Made by a program: the position numbers and the translations under genes. From NCBI GenBank assembly GCA_937907585.1, contig CALCVH010000023.1:1-37510 (forward strand): DNA of 37,510 nt. Reading direction: 5' to 3'. Origin of the DNA: an uncultured Bacillota bacterium (lineage in GTDB: Bacteria; Bacillota_I; Bacilli_A; Izemoplasmatales; UBA1188). Positions within the stretch are counted from its first letter, which is position 1; every line of letters starts with the position of its first letter. The notes under the pieces are model-generated. The model was given only the letters and a program-made list of their open reading frames with translations. It was not told the DNA's origin and ran no database searches. Positions 1-6,006 of this stretch are shown here, one piece after another.

Positions 1-288
1 TAAGAATATTATAGAATTATATATAAAATAGAAAGATATAATAATAAACAGGTTTATTTTATAATATATAAATAAATACATTTGTATAATATAAAAGTTA
101 AGTATAAATAATAATATGCTATATAATAGCGATTTTAAATGATTTTAGAGCGTTTAATACTTTACTTGATAAAATACTTATGTCTTTATTAAAACGAGCT
201 TATACGTTAAATTTAAGATTATTCTTTTTATGTGCTGATCCTGTGCAGATTCTTTTTTCAAGTGGTGCAAAATAAAAACCGATTCATT
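1..288. other. AT-rich left end without genes
   Basis: No reading frame with a ribosome binding site was seen on either strand. The stretch is almost pure A/T up to about 120, then holds one copy of the dispersed palindromic element (listed separately) and the terminator of the small membrane-peptide gene. Nothing else could be assigned. Confidence 0.6.
125..217. repeat. Dispersed palindromic element, copy E
   Basis: This is the most diverged member of a five-copy family (others at 1345, 8316, 11946 and 29641). Its right arm reads AAAACGAGCTTATACGTTAA, matching the conserved arm AAAACNCGCTATACGCTTAA of the other copies. The left arm carries the inverted partner around TTAGAGCGTTTAATA. The arms can pair as a long interrupted hairpin. 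It lies downstream of the terminator of the 36-residue peptide gene. Confidence 0.6.
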
Positions 289-303
289 TTATCTGAACCG
301 GTT
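277..303 (-). terminator. Rho-independent terminator after the 36-aa peptide gene
   Basis: On the minus strand a 9-bp stem AACCGGTTC/GAATCGGTT (one G-U pair) with a 9-nt loop is followed by TTTTTATT. The stem overlaps the stop codon of the preceding small gene, as do several other terminators in this genome. Confidence 0.8.
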
Positions 304-399
304 CAAATACCAAAATATTACTATTAAAATATATATTATCAATACCACAATATAAGCTGTTGGCTCTATATCGTTTCGTGTTCTCTTTTTCTTCTTCAT
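289..399 (-). CDS. Small membrane peptide, 36 aa
   Basis: The frame starts MKKKKRTRNDIEPTAY and continues into a single strongly hydrophobic segment (about residues 15-32: IVVLIIYILIVIFWYL), ending NRFR. A basic N terminus followed by one helix predicts an inner-membrane peptide with its N terminus in the cytoplasm. An AGAGG site lies about 9 bases before the ATG. The gene forms its own transcription unit: a near-perfect promoter (429-457) in front and a terminator overlapping its stop. Function is not recognisable; a lysis-related, exclusion or host-membrane role is possible but unproven. It is short, but promoter, RBS, frame and terminator agree. Confidence 0.65.
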   Translation of the reverse strand: MKKKKRTRNDIEPTAYIVVLIIYILIVIFWYLNRFR

Positions 400-428
400 G
401 TTTTGCTACCTCTTTCTTATCTGCCTTT

Positions 429-457
429 ATTATAAGTGAATCATTAGTAGTTGTCAA
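429..457 (-). promoter_or_regulatory. Early-type promoter for the 36-aa peptide gene
   Basis: On the minus strand this is TTGACA, 17 bp, TATAAT, a full sigma-A consensus. The sequence upstream of the -35 is AAATGTTA, shared with the promoters at 7717, 11609 and 14314. Transcription should begin near 422. Confidence 0.85.
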
Positions 458-478
458 TAACATTTACACATAAAAAAA

Positions 479-495
479 GAGTGCATTTAGCACTC
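479..495 (-). terminator. Rho-independent terminator ending the leftmost early operon
   Basis: On the minus strand GAGTGC-TAAAT-GCACTC is followed by seven T. The stem overlaps the stop codon of the 184-aa gene and separates that operon from the next promoter. Confidence 0.85.
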
Positions 496-1041
496 AATTC
501 TTCTTTCCTTTTTATCAATGTCATTGTTATATGCATACATCAATATATCATCTTTGTTTAGCTTATTATCAATGCATAGGTCATCAAATGTAGCATACAC
601 ATATTTTTCTTTTATATCTTTAAGAATCAATCCTGTGTATGTTGTTTCTTTTTTATTTATCTTGATTTCTTTAATCTTGTCTTTATAGATTCTATTGTCT
701 TTAAATACATAAACTACTTGACCTAATTCATACTTAATAGCAAACGGATTCTCTGCTTTCAATTTACGGATAAGATTTTGTTTTTCTCTATTCCATTCTT
801 GTCTTTCTTTTTCACGAGCTTCAGCATTAAAGCTATGTATATTGTTTGCTAATTCCTGCATTGTTGTGTTGTAATAATCAGTCATTTTAGATTTAGTCTT
901 TGCTTCAATAGATTTTATTTCTTTATCTTTCTTATTACAAGTTGTACCTAGCCAAGCACTGATTATACAAGCCAACAAAAAACAAACGAATAAAACTATA
1001 AACAAAACTTTTGCTACTGTTACATCAAATTCTAATATCAT
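487..1041 (-). CDS. Membrane-anchored coiled-coil protein, 184 aa
   Basis: No family recognised. An N-terminal hydrophobic segment (about residues 9-31) would anchor the protein in the membrane. It is followed by a highly charged helical stretch (about 35-95, rich in E, K and R) likely to form a coiled coil. The C-terminal domain (about 100-170) starts with GQVVYVFKDNRIYKDKIKEI, a pattern typical of small SH3-like beta barrels in phage proteins. It is the last gene of the early operon that begins at the 7717 promoter and is closed by the terminator at 479. Cellular role unknown. Confidence 0.75.
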   Translation of the reverse strand: MILEFDVTVAKVLFIVLFVCFLLACIISAWLGTTCNKKDKEIKSIEAKTKSKMTDYYNTTMQELANNIHSFNAEAREKERQEWNREKQNLIRKLKAENPFAIKYELGQVVYVFKDNRIYKDKIKEIKINKKETTYTGLILKDIKEKYVYATFDDLCIDNKLNKDDILMYAYNNDIDKKERRIEC

Positions 1042-1058
1042 ATATATGCCTCTTGTTC

Positions 1059-1322
1059 TTAATCTATTACTTCCCAGTCATTAGCCAATATATCACTAAC
1101 GCTTGGAATCCATGTATTTATTGTATTCTTAACATTCTTAATTGCAAAATAAGGCTCATAGTGGACACAACCATTATTATCAGCATAAGGCTTTATGCAA
1201 TCCATTTGCACTTTATAATCTCCACCACTTACTAAATATACAAATAAGTTTTTACCATTCCAACCACTGCGTTGTAGTTTCTTTCCATTCTTTAATTCTT
1301 TTAATGCATCACTGAAATTCAT
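1059..1322 (-). CDS. tad2: Tad2-family (DUF2829) anti-defence protein
   Basis: The 87-residue protein has the layout of the Thoeris anti-defence 2 family: an N-terminal MNFSDALKELKNGKKLQRSG followed by WNGK, a central PYFAIKN strand, and a C-terminal tryptophan-bearing pair of motifs (TWIPSVSDILANDWEVID). Known members form oligomers that sequester cyclic ADP-ribose-type signals made by TIR enzymes, blocking Thoeris and sometimes other signalling defences. Full family length, with no sign of decay. It lies directly downstream of a dispersed palindromic element and among small early genes, a usual place for counter-defence functions. Family assignment is by motif recognition; the ligand is not readable from sequence. 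Confidence 0.88.
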   Translation of the reverse strand: MNFSDALKELKNGKKLQRSGWNGKNLFVYLVSGGDYKVQMDCIKPYADNNGCVHYEPYFAIKNVKNTINTWIPSVSDILANDWEVID

Positions 1323-1344
1323 ATATATATCTCTATTTCTTTCA

Positions 1345-1430
1345 TATTTGCGTTATACGCACGTTTTATACTAAACTTGAATATTTTACTATGCTTAATG
1401 CAAAACGCACGCATACGCTTAATTTTGCTT
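1345..1430. repeat. Dispersed palindromic element, copy A
   Basis: The element lies between the 108-aa gene and tad2. Its conserved arm AAAACGCACGCATACGCTTA runs into the stop region of the upstream gene. Its other arm, TGCGTTATACGCACGTTTTA, pairs with it. As minus-strand RNA it folds into a hairpin of more than 20 bp with many G-U pairs and an AT-rich loop. It fills almost the whole 106-bp gap and ends just before the tad2 ribosome binding site. Confidence 0.75.
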
Positions 1431-1755
1431 ATTCTATTTCACATTCTAAATTATATGGCTTCCATTGTTGTAATACTGCCATACATTTTTCAATCTTGCT
1501 CTTTTTATGACAACATATATCTTTTATTATGAATTCTACATATTCAAATTCTTTGGCTGTCAACGGATTACGTTTAATTCTTATTTTGTATTCCTTATTT
1601 TCAAATACAAAACGTGATACAGTCATCAACAATTTTTCTTTACCATGTTTTAATAAAACACTATCTAGCTCATTTTTAGATATATCTCCATTAGCTATAT
1701 CACACATCCCTCTAGCGATTACATCAGGTTCTATTTTACATATGATATGTTCCAT
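1429..1755 (-). CDS. Unknown early protein, 108 aa
   Basis: No family recognised. The protein is basic and probably a small globular alpha/beta fold, with two adjacent cysteines (ICCHKK) near residue 80. Its start codon overlaps the stop of the 180-aa gene by one base, so the two are translationally coupled. Near the 3' end it contains a 24-bp sequence (1458-1481) found identically, but in another reading frame, inside the winged-helix gene at 7121. The stop codon abuts palindromic element A. Confidence 0.7.
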   Translation of the reverse strand: MEHIICKIEPDVIARGMCDIANGDISKNELDSVLLKHGKEKLLMTVSRFVFENKEYKIRIKRNPLTAKEFEYVEFIIKDICCHKKSKIEKCMAVLQQWKPYNLECEIE

Positions 1756-2297
1756 TATTCCACCTTCTTTAGCTTTAAAGCATTGAATAGGTCTTTGCTA
1801 TAAACAAAACTGGCAATCGCATTACCATTAAATATTGTAATCTCATGACCATTATATAGAAGAGTAACTAATACATTTGATATTTCTGCACTGAAGTATT
1901 CTCCTTTTTTATTACAAACTTCATCCCAAGTAAGATATTTATCTTCTTGCATTATATTTACTCTAATTTCGGGCTTGGATTTTTTTACAGGCGCACAGGT
2001 ATTTAGATTACTTATATATTCGCTTGCACACTCGCTTGGAATACTCATATCATGACTTGCTACTTCTTTTTTAAGCTTCGCTATTTCAACTTGCTCTTTT
2101 ATATCTTTTACATCAAACAACTGATCTAAAAGCTCAATGTCTTTATCTCTTAATTGCTCATTATTATAATATAAATTTTCGGCATCTCCACAAATTACCA
2201 TTGTTATTACAGGTAAGCCTAGTTCATCTTTTGGACGATAAAGATTTATATCCTTTTCATTTATTCTTGTTTCGCTTGCGTTATTTAATCTAATCAT
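1755..2297 (-). CDS. Unknown early protein, 180 aa
   Basis: The ATG at 2297 (MIRLNNASETR) is preferred over an upstream TTG because AGGAG lies 7-8 bases before it. No domain recognised. The middle (about residues 60-85) is a charged helix, and the C-terminal part (about 120-175) looks like beta structure (SAEISNVLVTLLYNGHEITI). It is coupled to the downstream 108-aa gene by a one-base overlap. Likely an accessory early protein; function unknown. Confidence 0.7.
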   Translation of the reverse strand: MIRLNNASETRINEKDINLYRPKDELGLPVITMVICGDAENLYYNNEQLRDKDIELLDQLFDVKDIKEQVEIAKLKKEVASHDMSIPSECASEYISNLNTCAPVKKSKPEIRVNIMQEDKYLTWDEVCNKKGEYFSAEISNVLVTLLYNGHEITIFNGNAIASFVYSKDLFNALKLKKVE

Positions 2298-2307
2298 TTT
2301 TATTCTC

Positions 2308-2709
2308 CTATTCTTCAATTTCTTTTATTGCTAAATAATGATTACATTCATAGTTTTCACAATCTCCGCCATTGTCGCTTTGCTTGTCATCAACTACAAC
2401 ATATTTATCTAACAATGAAGGATTGAAATATCTCTCAAATTCTTCACAGTCTATTACATTAGCTCCTAATACTCCTCCTATGGAAAAACTAAATCTATGA
2501 TAAGCACCACTACTATGCTCGTTTATATATTCCCTTAATGTAGGATATTTAGGCTTTAAATCATATTTCTTTTTTAGCTCATTTAAATAGTGGTTAACCA
2601 ATGATTTAATAGTTACAACACTAATATATCTATTGTTTTCAATATCTTTTAGTTTTTCTTCAAGATAATTGATTATCTCTTTAGCAGTTTCTTTCTTTAA
2701 ATCTTCCAT
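2308..2709 (-). CDS. Unknown early protein, 133 aa
   Basis: The start is placed at the ATG just after the stop of the lipoprotein gene (TAATATG). An ATG 24 bases earlier is in frame but has no ribosome binding site and lies inside the preceding gene. The N-terminal half is a charged helix (MEDLKKETAKEIINYLEEKL). The C-terminal half contains CEEF and a late pair of cysteines (DCENYEC) that might bind metal. No family recognised. Confidence 0.65.
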   Translation of the reverse strand: MEDLKKETAKEIINYLEEKLKDIENNRYISVVTIKSLVNHYLNELKKKYDLKPKYPTLREYINEHSSGAYHRFSFSIGGVLGANVIDCEEFERYFNPSLLDKYVVVDDKQSDNGGDCENYECNHYLAIKEIEE

Positions 2710-2710
2710 A

Positions 2711-2992
2711 TTATTTATTCTCGCTTTCTTCATAAAGTTTTAATGTCCCATCAGGATTATACAATGGTGTCAATCCAACGCCTACGCTATAATCAGCATA
2801 AAGAACATACATTACTTTAGTATCTTTGTCATAATAATAACTCATTTTGTCTTGTTTACCAACAAAAACCAAAATCTTTGTATCTTCACTTGGATTATCT
2901 ACTTTGGCATTATGTTGTGAACTACAACTTGCTAAAGGCAATAGCAATATGCTAACTAATATTAAACCTAATATTTTTTTAATTCTTTTCAT
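2711..2992 (-). CDS. Phage lipoprotein with DUF6440-like domain
   Basis: A lysine-rich start and hydrophobic stretch lead to a lipobox LASC at residues 20-23, so Cys23 should be lipidated after signal peptidase II cleavage. The mature part carries a short beta-rich domain (about 40-85: ILVFVGKQDKMSYYYDKDT, then a tail with LTPLYNPDGTLKLY) resembling DUF6440, a small domain found in phages and plasmids. The protein would sit on the outer face of the cytoplasmic membrane. Phage lipoproteins in Gram-positive hosts often block DNA entry by related phages; that role is inferred, not shown. Confidence 0.78.
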   Translation of the reverse strand: MKRIKKILGLILVSILLLPLASCSSQHNAKVDNPSEDTKILVFVGKQDKMSYYYDKDTKVMYVLYADYSVGVGLTPLYNPDGTLKLYEESENK

Positions 2993-2994
2993 AA

Positions 2995-3165
2995 CTATTC
3001 ACTCTTATCCTTTATAATTTTTTCTATTTCTTCAATATTAAGCAAGTTGTTCATATACAACCAACTTATCATATTAGTATGGTCTTTATCATCTGCATTA
3101 TTTTCTTTGCACCACTTTTCAAACATTTTAGCCAACTTGTGTCTTTTACTATACAAAAATAACAT
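2995..3165 (-). CDS. Small phage protein, 56 aa
   Basis: The frame MLFLYSKRHKLAKMFEKWCK continues to a C terminus MNNLLNIEEIEKIIKDKSE. A good site (GGAGGAATAAT) precedes the ATG, which begins two bases after the stop of the 121-aa gene. The pattern of a central W and C with a hydrophobic helix ending in N-L-L resembles short uncharacterised proteins common in Bacillota prophages. Function unknown. Confidence 0.7.
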   Translation of the reverse strand: MLFLYSKRHKLAKMFEKWCKENNADDKDHTNMISWLYMNNLLNIEEIEKIIKDKSE

Positions 3166-3166
3166 A

Positions 3167-3532
3167 TTATTCCTCCTTTGTTTCTTTCAACCACCAAGTC
3201 TTTTTATAGTCTTTTAAATAAAAACAATCATGAATTGTAGCAATACACCATTCGTTTACATCATCTGCATAATATAAATAAGCATAATCACAATAAATCA
3301 TTTGATTTACTATTTGATTTAGAGTCCCTAGTTTATGACTTGATACTATAAACTTAAAACCGTTTGTCAATGCTTTAAAAACAACATCTAAAGGACAACC
3401 TAGTTGTTCTTCTATATCTTCAAGTTCGCCTAGTTTTTCCATTATTTCTGGAAGTTCAGTATCTTCATAGTTTCTTACATAACCATAATCAGTATCATCA
3501 TATTGATTTGTTTTTCTTGTTAATCTATTCAT
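3167..3532 (-). CDS. Unknown phage protein, 121 aa
   Basis: The protein begins with a basic MNRLTRKTNQ stretch, then an acidic helix (about residues 24-48: TELPEIMEKLGELEDIEEQL) and the segment GCPLDVVFKALTNGF. A helix followed by LGCPL-type sequence is common in uncharacterised Firmicutes phage early proteins. The C terminus is rich in aromatic residues and may fold as a small alpha/beta domain. Its start codon overlaps the end of the frameshifted gene upstream (3525-3654), implying coupled translation. Confidence 0.7.
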   Translation of the reverse strand: MNRLTRKTNQYDDTDYGYVRNYEDTELPEIMEKLGELEDIEEQLGCPLDVVFKALTNGFKFIVSSHKLGTLNQIVNQMIYCDYAYLYYADDVNEWCIATIHDCFYLKDYKKTWWLKETKEE

Positions 3533-3654
3533 AATCTATCCACCATTCCTTTCCAATCTTACGAATTTTAACTTCATTATATCTAACATTATCAAATGAT
3601 AGTTTCTTAATGAATTTTAACGCTTCATCTTTGGTTTTGAATATTTTAAGCATA
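3525..3654 (-). pseudogene. Small phage gene interrupted by a one-base frameshift
   Basis: Translation from the ATG at 3654 (MLKIFKTKDEALKFIKKL) stops after 20 codons. Removing one base near 3600 joins it to a second frame reading SFDNVRYNEVKIRKIGKE then WWIDYE, which ends at the stop overlapping the next gene's ATG. The joined 42-residue protein is continuous and sensible, and the terminal ATG overlap is typical of intact coupled genes here. The break may be a real mutation, a sequencing error or recoding. Function unknown. Confidence 0.55.
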
Positions 3655-4011
3655 TTATTCCCCCACTAGCTCTAAATGTAAATTGTCGAAAAATTGCCTA
3701 TCGCCACTCAAAAATTCATTAAACTTAAAACAACCAGCACCGTCTGATTCTAAAATTATTTCCTTATCGCAAAACGAATTTAATCGTTTAAACACTATAT
3801 AATCGCTCTTATTTAATTTTACCTTATAAACTTTATCGGTTTCAAATTCTTTTATAGCTTCATTAAAAGTCAAATACTTCTTTGGCTTGAAATACACTTC
3901 CAAACATTCTTCTAGCAAATACTTAACTCTTTGCTTTGTGTTTGAGCCGTCAATTTCCAATTCCTTAACGGCTCTTTCTAAATCTGATTTTAACATTTCT
4001 TCATTAGTCAT
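3655..4011 (-). CDS. Unknown phage protein, 118 aa
   Basis: An N-terminal acidic helix (MTNEEMLKSDLERAVKELEI) is followed by a second helix (about residues 25-40) and a segment FKPKKYLTFNEAIKEFETDK that resembles the small recurrent phage module placed before beta-rich DNA or host binding domains. The C-terminal half alternates hydrophobic strands. Its start overlaps the stop of the membrane protein upstream by 8 bases. No function can be assigned. Confidence 0.7.
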   Translation of the reverse strand: MTNEEMLKSDLERAVKELEIDGSNTKQRVKYLLEECLEVYFKPKKYLTFNEAIKEFETDKVYKVKLNKSDYIVFKRLNSFCDKEIILESDGAGCFKFNEFLSGDRQFFDNLHLELVGE

Positions 4012-4336
4012 TCTTTAATACCACCTTTGTTTCAGTTACCAAATTTACATAATCTCCTATTTCAACTTCCATATAAAATTCTTTGCTTACACTACCGCTA
4101 TAATGTTTGTCTTCTAATTCTATTGAGATAACATAGTGTTCTGGCTCATGATGTGGAACTACAAATTTACCAGCCCAAATATAAGTTGTTCTAGGTTTAT
4201 CATAATGTTTACCTACAACATATCCTTCTTGGATCGTGTTCTTTGAATCTTCTACAATACATGCTATAAAAAGAAGAATAACCAATATAACGGCTGCGAT
4301 AGAAAATCCAACCTTTGATATATCTTCTCTATACAT
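4004..4336 (-). CDS. Single-pass membrane protein, 110 aa
   Basis: A hydrophobic helix spans about residues 9-27 (VGFSIAAVILVILLFIACIV). Behind it lies a beta-rich soluble domain starting near residue 37 (EGYVVGKHYDKPRTTYIW) and ending in EVEIGDYVNLVTETKVVL, the sort of small OB- or SH3-like domain seen in many uncharacterised Gram-positive membrane proteins. AAGGAG stands 9 bases before the ATG. It is one of several small membrane proteins of the early operon; role unknown. Confidence 0.72.
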   Translation of the reverse strand: MYREDISKVGFSIAAVILVILLFIACIVEDSKNTIQEGYVVGKHYDKPRTTYIWAGKFVVPHHEPEHYVISIELEDKHYSGSVSKEFYMEVEIGDYVNLVTETKVVLKND

Positions 4337-4348
4337 TATAACATCTCC

Positions 4349-4522
4349 TTAATCATAAATCTCATTGCTAATTTCATCTAATTTTTTTGCTAGTTTTCTT
4401 TCGCTTTCAGTCATTGAATGTTCTTTAGCGTCCAAATCTAATGCAAATTCTATTACATTGTTAAATGCGTTGATTTCATCTTCTTCTAAAATTATTGTTA
4501 TTCTATTCTTGTGAATTATCAT
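4349..4522 (-). CDS. Unknown small acidic protein, 57 aa
   Basis: The frame MIIHKNRITIILEEDEINAF runs to KLDEISNEIYD. It is predominantly helical and acidic. Its start lies 20 bases inside the 3' end of the 155-aa gene, and its stop sits within the ribosome binding site of the membrane-protein gene downstream, so it fits tightly into the operon. Unknown family. Confidence 0.65.
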   Translation of the reverse strand: MIIHKNRITIILEEDEINAFNNVIEFALDLDAKEHSMTESERKLAKKLDEISNEIYD

Positions 4523-4970
4523 TTAATACCTCTTTCAATTCTAATAATTGATTATATGTTTTTAGGTCTTGTTGCTTATATGCACCTGCAAGCCAAAAGA
4601 CTTTTTTCATATCTTTAGCAGAAAACATCAAGCAAGCAAAATCTAAATCTTTACCTTTATCTACACCTACCATTACTTTAAAATTCTTTGTTAAAAAATC
4701 AAAAGCCTGTTCCTTTTTACTCTTGGTCATTAAGGCTTGTTTGATAATACTCAAGCTATCTACTCCATTATTTACCCTTTGCCAATCTGGTAATATAGCA
4801 CTTAAATAAGTTACTTGTTTCAACGCTTCACTAGGCTTGGCTTCTTTAATTGACTTTAGTTCATGTAAGGCTTGTTTGATAGTTTCATAATCTTTTAAAA
4901 CTTCATCACTATCACAACTATTAAATACATTCTGCACTAGTCTATCTAATGCTTCTAATTCTTTTTCCAT
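4503..4970 (-). CDS. Unknown helical protein, 155 aa
   Basis: Nearly all of the protein is predicted helix. It starts MEKELEALDRLVQNVFNSCD and contains IKQALHELKSIKEAKPSEAL, a linker, then a second helical part ending in LLELKEVLNDNSQE. The repeated IKQAL words (about residues 31 and 76) suggest a duplicated helical hairpin. Similar proteins occur as uncharacterised genes in Bacillota phages. Start overlaps the stop of the Cse60-like gene (TAATG). Function unknown. Confidence 0.7.
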   Translation of the reverse strand: MEKELEALDRLVQNVFNSCDSDEVLKDYETIKQALHELKSIKEAKPSEALKQVTYLSAILPDWQRVNNGVDSLSIIKQALMTKSKKEQAFDFLTKNFKVMVGVDKGKDLDFACLMFSAKDMKKVFWLAGAYKQQDLKTYNQLLELKEVLNDNSQE

Positions 4971-5131
4971 TATTCTTCCACCTTATAAATAATTAAAGCC
5001 CTTTCTGCTGCTTTTTCCATACTTAATTTTATATCAACCACTTCTACATTATGTTCTTCTAGCCATTTATTTATTTTATTTTCTAATTCGTATTCGCCAC
5101 ATCTAAATAACTTTACTCTTGTTTTTTCCAT
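4970..5131 (-). CDS. Cse60-like small phage protein, 53 aa
   Basis: The frame MEKTRVKLFRCGEYELENKI then NKWLEEHNVEVVDIKLSM matches the pattern of the small family annotated as sporulation protein Cse60 (VKLFR..., a central helix with N-x-W/F-L, then VVDIK). Family members are frequent in phages and plasmids and have no settled function. It is preceded by GGTGGAAGA and overlaps the neighbouring genes by TAATG at both ends. Its start region shares 22 identical bases with that of the next gene. Confidence 0.72.
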   Translation of the reverse strand: MEKTRVKLFRCGEYELENKINKWLEEHNVEVVDIKLSMEKAAERALIIYKVEE

Positions 5132-5316
5132 TATTCTTCCACCTCTACTTCTTGATCTAAATCTTCATTTGTAAGCTCTGGTGTTTCATAATTGCATATA
5201 TGTTCAAGTTCCCAAAAAGGACAATTGTGGTCGCAACTTTCCTTATCTTGGTTAAAATGCTTTAAATGTATTTTTCTAACTTCCCCTAAAGTTAAATCTC
5301 CAAGCTTCTTTTTCAT
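5131..5316 (-). CDS. Small Cys/His-motif phage protein, 61 aa
   Basis: I prefer the ATG at 5316 (MKKKLGDLTLGEVRKIHLKH) because AAGGTGG lies about 8 bases upstream; a GTG at 5328 is in frame but poorly placed. Residues 26-43 contain C-D-H-N-C-P-F and a later H-I-C, which could hold a zinc ion. The C terminus is acidic. Short proteins with a Cys-x3-Cys-Pro cluster are common in Gram-positive phages. Function unknown. Confidence 0.7.
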   Translation of the reverse strand: MKKKLGDLTLGEVRKIHLKHFNQDKESCDHNCPFWELEHICNYETPELTNEDLDQEVEVEE

Positions 5317-5318
5317 AA

Positions 5319-5414
5319 TTATTTCCACCTTCCATTTCTCAAGTCATCAACAAGCATAATTACAGTTCCAATAATCGCAACAATGCCCAATATACATTTA
5401 ACAATTATCGGCAT
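5319..5414 (-). CDS. Tiny membrane peptide, 31 aa
   Basis: The frame MPIIVKCILGIVAIIGTVIM then LVDDLRNGRWK has one membrane helix over most of its length and a charged C-terminal tail. GGAGGG stands 8 bases before the ATG. It fills the gap between two well-supported genes exactly, ending 2 bases before the downstream ATG, so it is probably translated. Function unknown. Confidence 0.6.
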   Translation of the reverse strand: MPIIVKCILGIVAIIGTVIMLVDDLRNGRWK

Positions 5415-5416
5415 TT

Positions 5417-5668
5417 TTATTCCCTCCAAGTGTCATAAATTTCAATAAATGGTTCATCATTAAAATTTTTATGAGTTTTTCTAAAATCTACTACCAATTT
5501 ATGGTCGACTGCTTCATTTAATTTCTCTAAATCTTCAAGTGAGTTTATTTCAACATAGGTCTTGAAATAATCTTCATCTCCCACTTCTTCATACTTAAAA
5601 TCTTTTAATAATAATTTATAATCGGCTGCATTTCCCCAGCTGCTTGATGCTGTAATTAAAATTTTCAT
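5417..5668 (-). CDS. Unknown phage protein, 83 aa
   Basis: The small alpha/beta protein begins MKILITASSSWGNAADYKLL and contains the segment EINSLEDLEKLNEAVDHKLV, a phrase common to short uncharacterised phage proteins (helix with LEDLxxL followed by a strand VVDFR). It starts within the stop region of the 113-aa gene. No functional motif seen. Confidence 0.68.
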   Translation of the reverse strand: MKILITASSSWGNAADYKLLLKDFKYEEVGDEDYFKTYVEINSLEDLEKLNEAVDHKLVVDFRKTHKNFNDEPFIEIYDTWRE

Positions 5669-6006
5669 AATAATTCTAGTTCTCCTTTTTCATTCATTTT
5701 GGCTACATAACGAAGTCCTGTGTCAGTCCATATTGCACCATAAATATCTTCATTTTTGTAATAGTTTAAATCTATTCTGTTATAATCATCTTCTAACATT
5801 TGTGGTTTAGTAAATACATTTTCATTTACCAATACAAACTCATCACATAATTCTTCAATGGTATCGGCTTGAGCTATTACTTCGCTTTTTAATATATTCT
5901 TGTTATTGCTTGTAATGTAATACATTTCTGGTGGTGCATTTAAATATGAGCAACTATCTGCACCTACAACTTCATATATTCCTTTTTCAGTTCTTATGTA
6001 TTTCAT
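5665..6006 (-). CDS. Unknown phage protein, 113 aa
   Basis: The protein starts MKYIRTEKGIYEVVGADS and contains the phrase IAQADTIEELCDEFVLVNEN, both familiar from uncharacterised proteins of Bacillota phages. The C-terminal third (IYGAIWTDTGLRYVAKMNEK) looks like beta strands. Start overlaps the 297-aa gene stop by 4 bases (ATGA). Function is unknown in the family as well. Confidence 0.72.
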   Translation of the reverse strand: MKYIRTEKGIYEVVGADSCSYLNAPPEMYYITSNNKNILKSEVIAQADTIEELCDEFVLVNENVFTKPQMLEDDYNRIDLNYYKNEDIYGAIWTDTGLRYVAKMNEKGELELL

